Assembly: GCA_018267385.1 (NCBI GenBank)
Contig: JAFDYN010000005.1
Location: 1-64,000 of the forward strand
Source of the DNA: Bacteroidota bacterium
GTDB lineage: Bacteria; Bacteroidota; Bacteroidia; Chitinophagales; LD1
Direction: 5' to 3'
DNA: 64,000 nucleotides
Shown in pieces: positions 61,691 through 64,000 of the stretch. A program made the translations under genes and the position numbers. Within the stretch, counting starts at the first letter, position 1. Every line of letters starts with the position of its first letter. The notes beneath the pieces were generated by a model. It saw nothing but the letters and a program-made list of their open reading frames with translations, was not told the origin of the DNA and searched no databases.

Positions 61691-62713
61691 ATGAGGAAGC
61701 TTATATCCATACTTCTATTGGCGTGCGCTGTGGGCCCGCTGTATGCACAGCGTATCATGCACACATCTGTCAATAAGAAGCACGGCTATATGCCCGGCTT
61801 CTCATTCGTACACCTCACTGACATACATGTAGGGGAGCATATAGATGACTATGGTACGCCGGGCTATCGTGGCGATACGATGCCAGCCGGAGATGTAGGC
61901 TATGCCGCAGAGCGCCTGCGAAAATCTGTGGACTGGATTAATCGCAATGCGCATAAATACCACATCCGCTTTGTGATCGTGACAGGAGACCTGACAGACA
62001 GTGGAGAGAAATCAGAATTTGATAAGGCGAATGAAATACTCAGCAGCCTGACTATACCCTTCGTACCGCAGATAGGCAATCATGATGTCGTATCACACAC
62101 TGCCACTGAGAAAGAACCCGCAGCCACAGGTGACTCGCTTTGCAATGTAGTGTTCCGCGCGGAATTTGACAGCCTGAAGCACATGGCAAATGAATGGCAG
62201 GATGGGTACAGGCAGGTACGTGTATACAGCCCCTACTCGCAGCACGAGCAGTTCTTTCAGAATTTTAGCTTTTGGTATGAGGGATACAAGTTCATTTTCT
62301 TCGACCTGAGTCCACGCTTCATCTATGGGCGGCCCAAAGGCGAGCATGGCCCCAAACCGCACCTCAATGACTTCCCGCACGCCTCTTTTGAATGGCTGAT
62401 GAATGCAGTGAAGGAAGATACGGTGGATGATCACAATATCATTCTCTGCTCGCACCAGCCCCCGCATCACGACTTCATGTCCATCTTCAATGGATTGACG
62501 ACATCGGATTATAAAAAGCTGACGACTGCACTACAGCCCTACCATCATCATTTAGCACTGTGGCTCGCAGGCCATGTACACCGTAATAAAGCCTATCGCG
62601 TGCGCACCCTTGGCACAGCAAAGCCTGTGATACGCGCTCGTGAAACTGCCTCTAACAAAGAACACCGCAATGGCCTGCTCCGGGTGGTCACCGTTTATAA
62701 TAGGGGAAAATAA
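61691..62713 (+). CDS. Exported calcineurin-like metallophosphoesterase
   Basis: 340 residues with a signal peptide (MRKLISILLLACAVGPLYAQ). Metallophosphoesterase motifs are complete: FVHLTDIHVG (Asp, His), VIVTGDLTDSG (GD), VPQIGNHDV (GNHD), LCSHQPPHHD (His) and LAGHVHRNK (GHxH). The substrate is unknown; periplasmic phosphodiesterase activity is typical. It converges with the acetyltransferase gene with one base between stops. Confidence 0.92.
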   Translation: MRKLISILLLACAVGPLYAQRIMHTSVNKKHGYMPGFSFVHLTDIHVGEHIDDYGTPGYRGDTMPAGDVGYAAERLRKSVDWINRNAHKYHIRFVIVTGDLTDSGEKSEFDKANEILSSLTIPFVPQIGNHDVVSHTATEKEPAATGDSLCNVVFRAEFDSLKHMANEWQDGYRQVRVYSPYSQHEQFFQNFSFWYEGYKFIFFDLSPRFIYGRPKGEHGPKPHLNDFPHASFEWLMNAVKEDTVDDHNIILCSHQPPHHDFMSIFNGLTTSDYKKLTTALQPYHHHLALWLAGHVHRNKAYRVRTLGTAKPVIRARETASNKEHRNGLLRVVTVYNRGK

Positions 62714-62714
62714 C

Positions 62715-63329
62715 TTAGGTGATGCGCCGCATCATCCAGCTCTGTATACCACTGCTGGGCACTATCATCGTATGCATCAGCTCGAAGCCCTGTCGCTGGT
62801 AGATGGTGACATTTTTAGGGTCTTCCGTTTTCAGCCAGAAGCTATCCATACCCTGAGCCCGCATCTGCTCTATGGCACGGTCTATGAGTGCGCGGCTGTA
62901 TCCTTTGCCACGCTGCGAGGCTGCTACACCCAGGCACCAGATATAGCCCATCTTCTCCCCTGCGTGCTCCCTGACCCAGCCCTCTGATACAGCATCATGC
63001 CGCACGAGGCGCAGGGTAGCACGCGGACCCACGGTGAAGGGAATGAGCCCCATGCCCGCACGGATCTCCCTGGGCAGGCCAAGAGGGAAGCTATCGCCCG
63101 GTAGCCAGATCAGGGCGCCATCGTTGGTGTCATTTATCACCACGCCGCCATATAGAGAGGCGCCTGATGCACAGCGGGTATAGAGCTGCCGCAGGCCGCG
63201 GTGGCGGCTCTCCTCCGTACGGCCCTCAAAAGCGTGGAGCATGAGTGGATAGTGCAGGAAAGCATCTGCCAGTATCTGGCCTGCGCGGATATGTGGTGCC
63301 ATAGTGATGAAGATACGAATAAGGCGCAT
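62715..63329 (-). CDS. GNAT family N-acetyltransferase
   Basis: 204 residues. The acetyl-CoA-binding region reads YIWCLGVAASQRGKGYSRALIDRAIEQM, with the Q-R-G-K-G loop, and is followed by FWLKTEDPKNVTIYQRQGFELM. The N-terminal half is typical of the family. An alternative start at 63302 would lose the first strand (LIRIFI), so the longer form is preferred. The substrate is unknown. Confidence 0.88.
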   Translation of the reverse strand: MRLIRIFITMAPHIRAGQILADAFLHYPLMLHAFEGRTEESRHRGLRQLYTRCASGASLYGGVVINDTNDGALIWLPGDSFPLGLPREIRAGMGLIPFTVGPRATLRLVRHDAVSEGWVREHAGEKMGYIWCLGVAASQRGKGYSRALIDRAIEQMRAQGMDSFWLKTEDPKNVTIYQRQGFELMHTMIVPSSGIQSWMMRRIT

Positions 63330-63387
63330 AGCTGTGGTGGTGTAGGGCTTTGGGCAGTAAATACTTAACTATCCTGCCCTTCCACTG

Positions 63388-63566
63388 GTCCACGTTTGTA
63401 ATGCGACTATACAGATTGCCCATCAAAAATGTCTTAGCTTTAAACTACCCTGTGCTAGCCTTCACTCGTCCGCGTTTGCAGCGCGGATGCCATTTACTTG
63501 GCGTTACGAACGCGAGGCTTAGGAATCCTCGCACAGACGAGGACTAGAGGGGGGATTTTAATACTG
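63388..63566. repeat. Spacer with GCGTTTGCA and TTAATAC repeats
   Basis: Two related blocks, CACTGGTCCACGTTTG (about 63382) and CACTCGTCCGCGTTTG (about 63464), each end in a GCG palindrome. A CCTCGC-type hairpin and a degenerate GGGGATTTTAATAC unit (63551-63564) follow. No gene is seen in the spacer. Confidence 0.5.
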
Positions 63567-63605
63567 CTGTAAAAACAGCAACTGACCCTGCAAAAAAATA
63601 ATATT

Positions 63606-64000
63606 ATGGCTTCAAAAGTAATCTTTGTTTCAAACCAATCGGAAGTAAAGTGGGTTTATATACTTCAGAGAGTTAGTATAGGTTTAATTTATCCATTTAT
63701 AATTGTTGTTTTGGTCTCTATCATTAATGAATTCTCATTCTATAGATTTTTACTAGCCAGCGGCATTGTAATAGCTCCATTTTTATTATTTATAAGTATT
63801 TATGTACTATTTAGATGCGCGTATTCTTTGAAAGAAATATCATTTGATTCGGAAAAAAAAATCATAACAATAGCATATTATAAATTCAGCATCTATAAAG
63901 AAGTGTCTATAGATAACGGGGATTTAGAAGTAACATTTATGCGCGATCCCACAACACTTTTCGAATATTATGTTTTGAAATTTAATGTTAGAGGAAGCCT
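63606..64000 (+). CDS. Partial AT-rich membrane protein gene (runs off the window)
   Basis: The first 131 codons of an open frame beginning MASKVIFVSNQSEVKWVYIL. Two hydrophobic helices (about residues 22-41 and 46-72; VSIGLIYPFIIVVLVSI and GIVIAPFLLFISIYVLF) are followed by a hydrophilic part (KEISFDSEKKIITIAYYKF). This resembles small two-helix membrane proteins with a PH-like soluble domain. Codon use is strikingly A/T-rich (many ATA, TTA, TTT) compared with all neighbours, which suggests recent acquisition. No family was recognised. Confidence 0.65.
   Translation, partial: MASKVIFVSNQSEVKWVYILQRVSIGLIYPFIIVVLVSIINEFSFYRFLLASGIVIAPFLLFISIYVLFRCAYSLKEISFDSEKKIITIAYYKFSIYKEVSIDNGDLEVTFMRDPTTLFEYYVLKFNVRGS

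Overview
The window comes from a Bacteroidota chromosome, most likely order Chitinophagales. The sequence basis is: several secreted proteins with type IX secretion (T9SS) sorting domains of both type A and type B, a PorP/SprF partner protein, a fused alpha+beta 2-oxoacid dehydrogenase E1, Bacteroidota-type promoter boxes (TTTG, 19 bases, TAnnTTTG) and base composition near 50% GC. No phage module, CRISPR array or complete insertion sequence was seen.

Layout. 0.3-5.5 kb (mostly minus strand): a T9SS cargo protein, a small exported protein and a TonB-dependent receptor in one run, then an orphan ExbD and an orphan protein resembling gp3-type small terminases. 5.8-13 kb: persulfide dioxygenase-rhodanese fusion, FAD oxidoreductase, Dph6-like ATP pyrophosphatase, DUF6624 protein, outer-membrane protein and fused branched-chain-type E1. 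13.1-22.2 kb: a 2478-residue type-B adhesin with seven near-identical 94-residue repeats, followed by its PorP/SprF-OmpA partner. 22.5-34.6 kb (mostly plus): AsmA-like protein, M2 peptidase, an SGNH-SGNH-MBOAT cluster suited to polysaccharide O-acylation, amino-acid permease, transglutaminase-like protein and inositol oxygenase. 34.7-38.9 kb: small lipoprotein, DUF2452 protein, subclass B3 metallo-beta-lactamase, M42 aminopeptidase, ComEA-like protein.

38.8-48.3 kb is the most unusual part. Two large, unrelated T9SS type-A surface proteins (1375 and 1243 residues) sit in what looks like a tandem duplication. Each is followed by the same terminator plus the start of comEA, and each is preceded by related leader DNA and a copy of the rplJ 3' end. 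Between them lies a chimeric scar in which an rplJ fragment is joined to a comEA fragment at a short microhomology. The coding sequences differ although their flanks are duplicated, so the locus looks like a surface-protein cassette site whose content has been exchanged or reciprocally lost. It abuts the tRNA-Trp-secE-nusG-rplK-rplA-rplJ cluster, which stops at rplJ with a strong terminator instead of continuing into rplL-rpoB-rpoC.

51-64 kb: outer-membrane protein, NUDIX hydrolase, L-serine dehydratase, DUF1573 protein with ruvX, def, a four-gene DoxX-like/DUF2071/methyltransferase/membrane-protein operon, an NrnA-like phosphoesterase, two consecutive cyclophilin-FKBP fusions, a metallophosphoesterase, a GNAT acetyltransferase and an AT-rich partial membrane-protein gene running off the right edge. 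Intergenic spacers carry several families of short palindromic or near-repeat sequences. All family names are from reading the translated sequences; no database search was possible.
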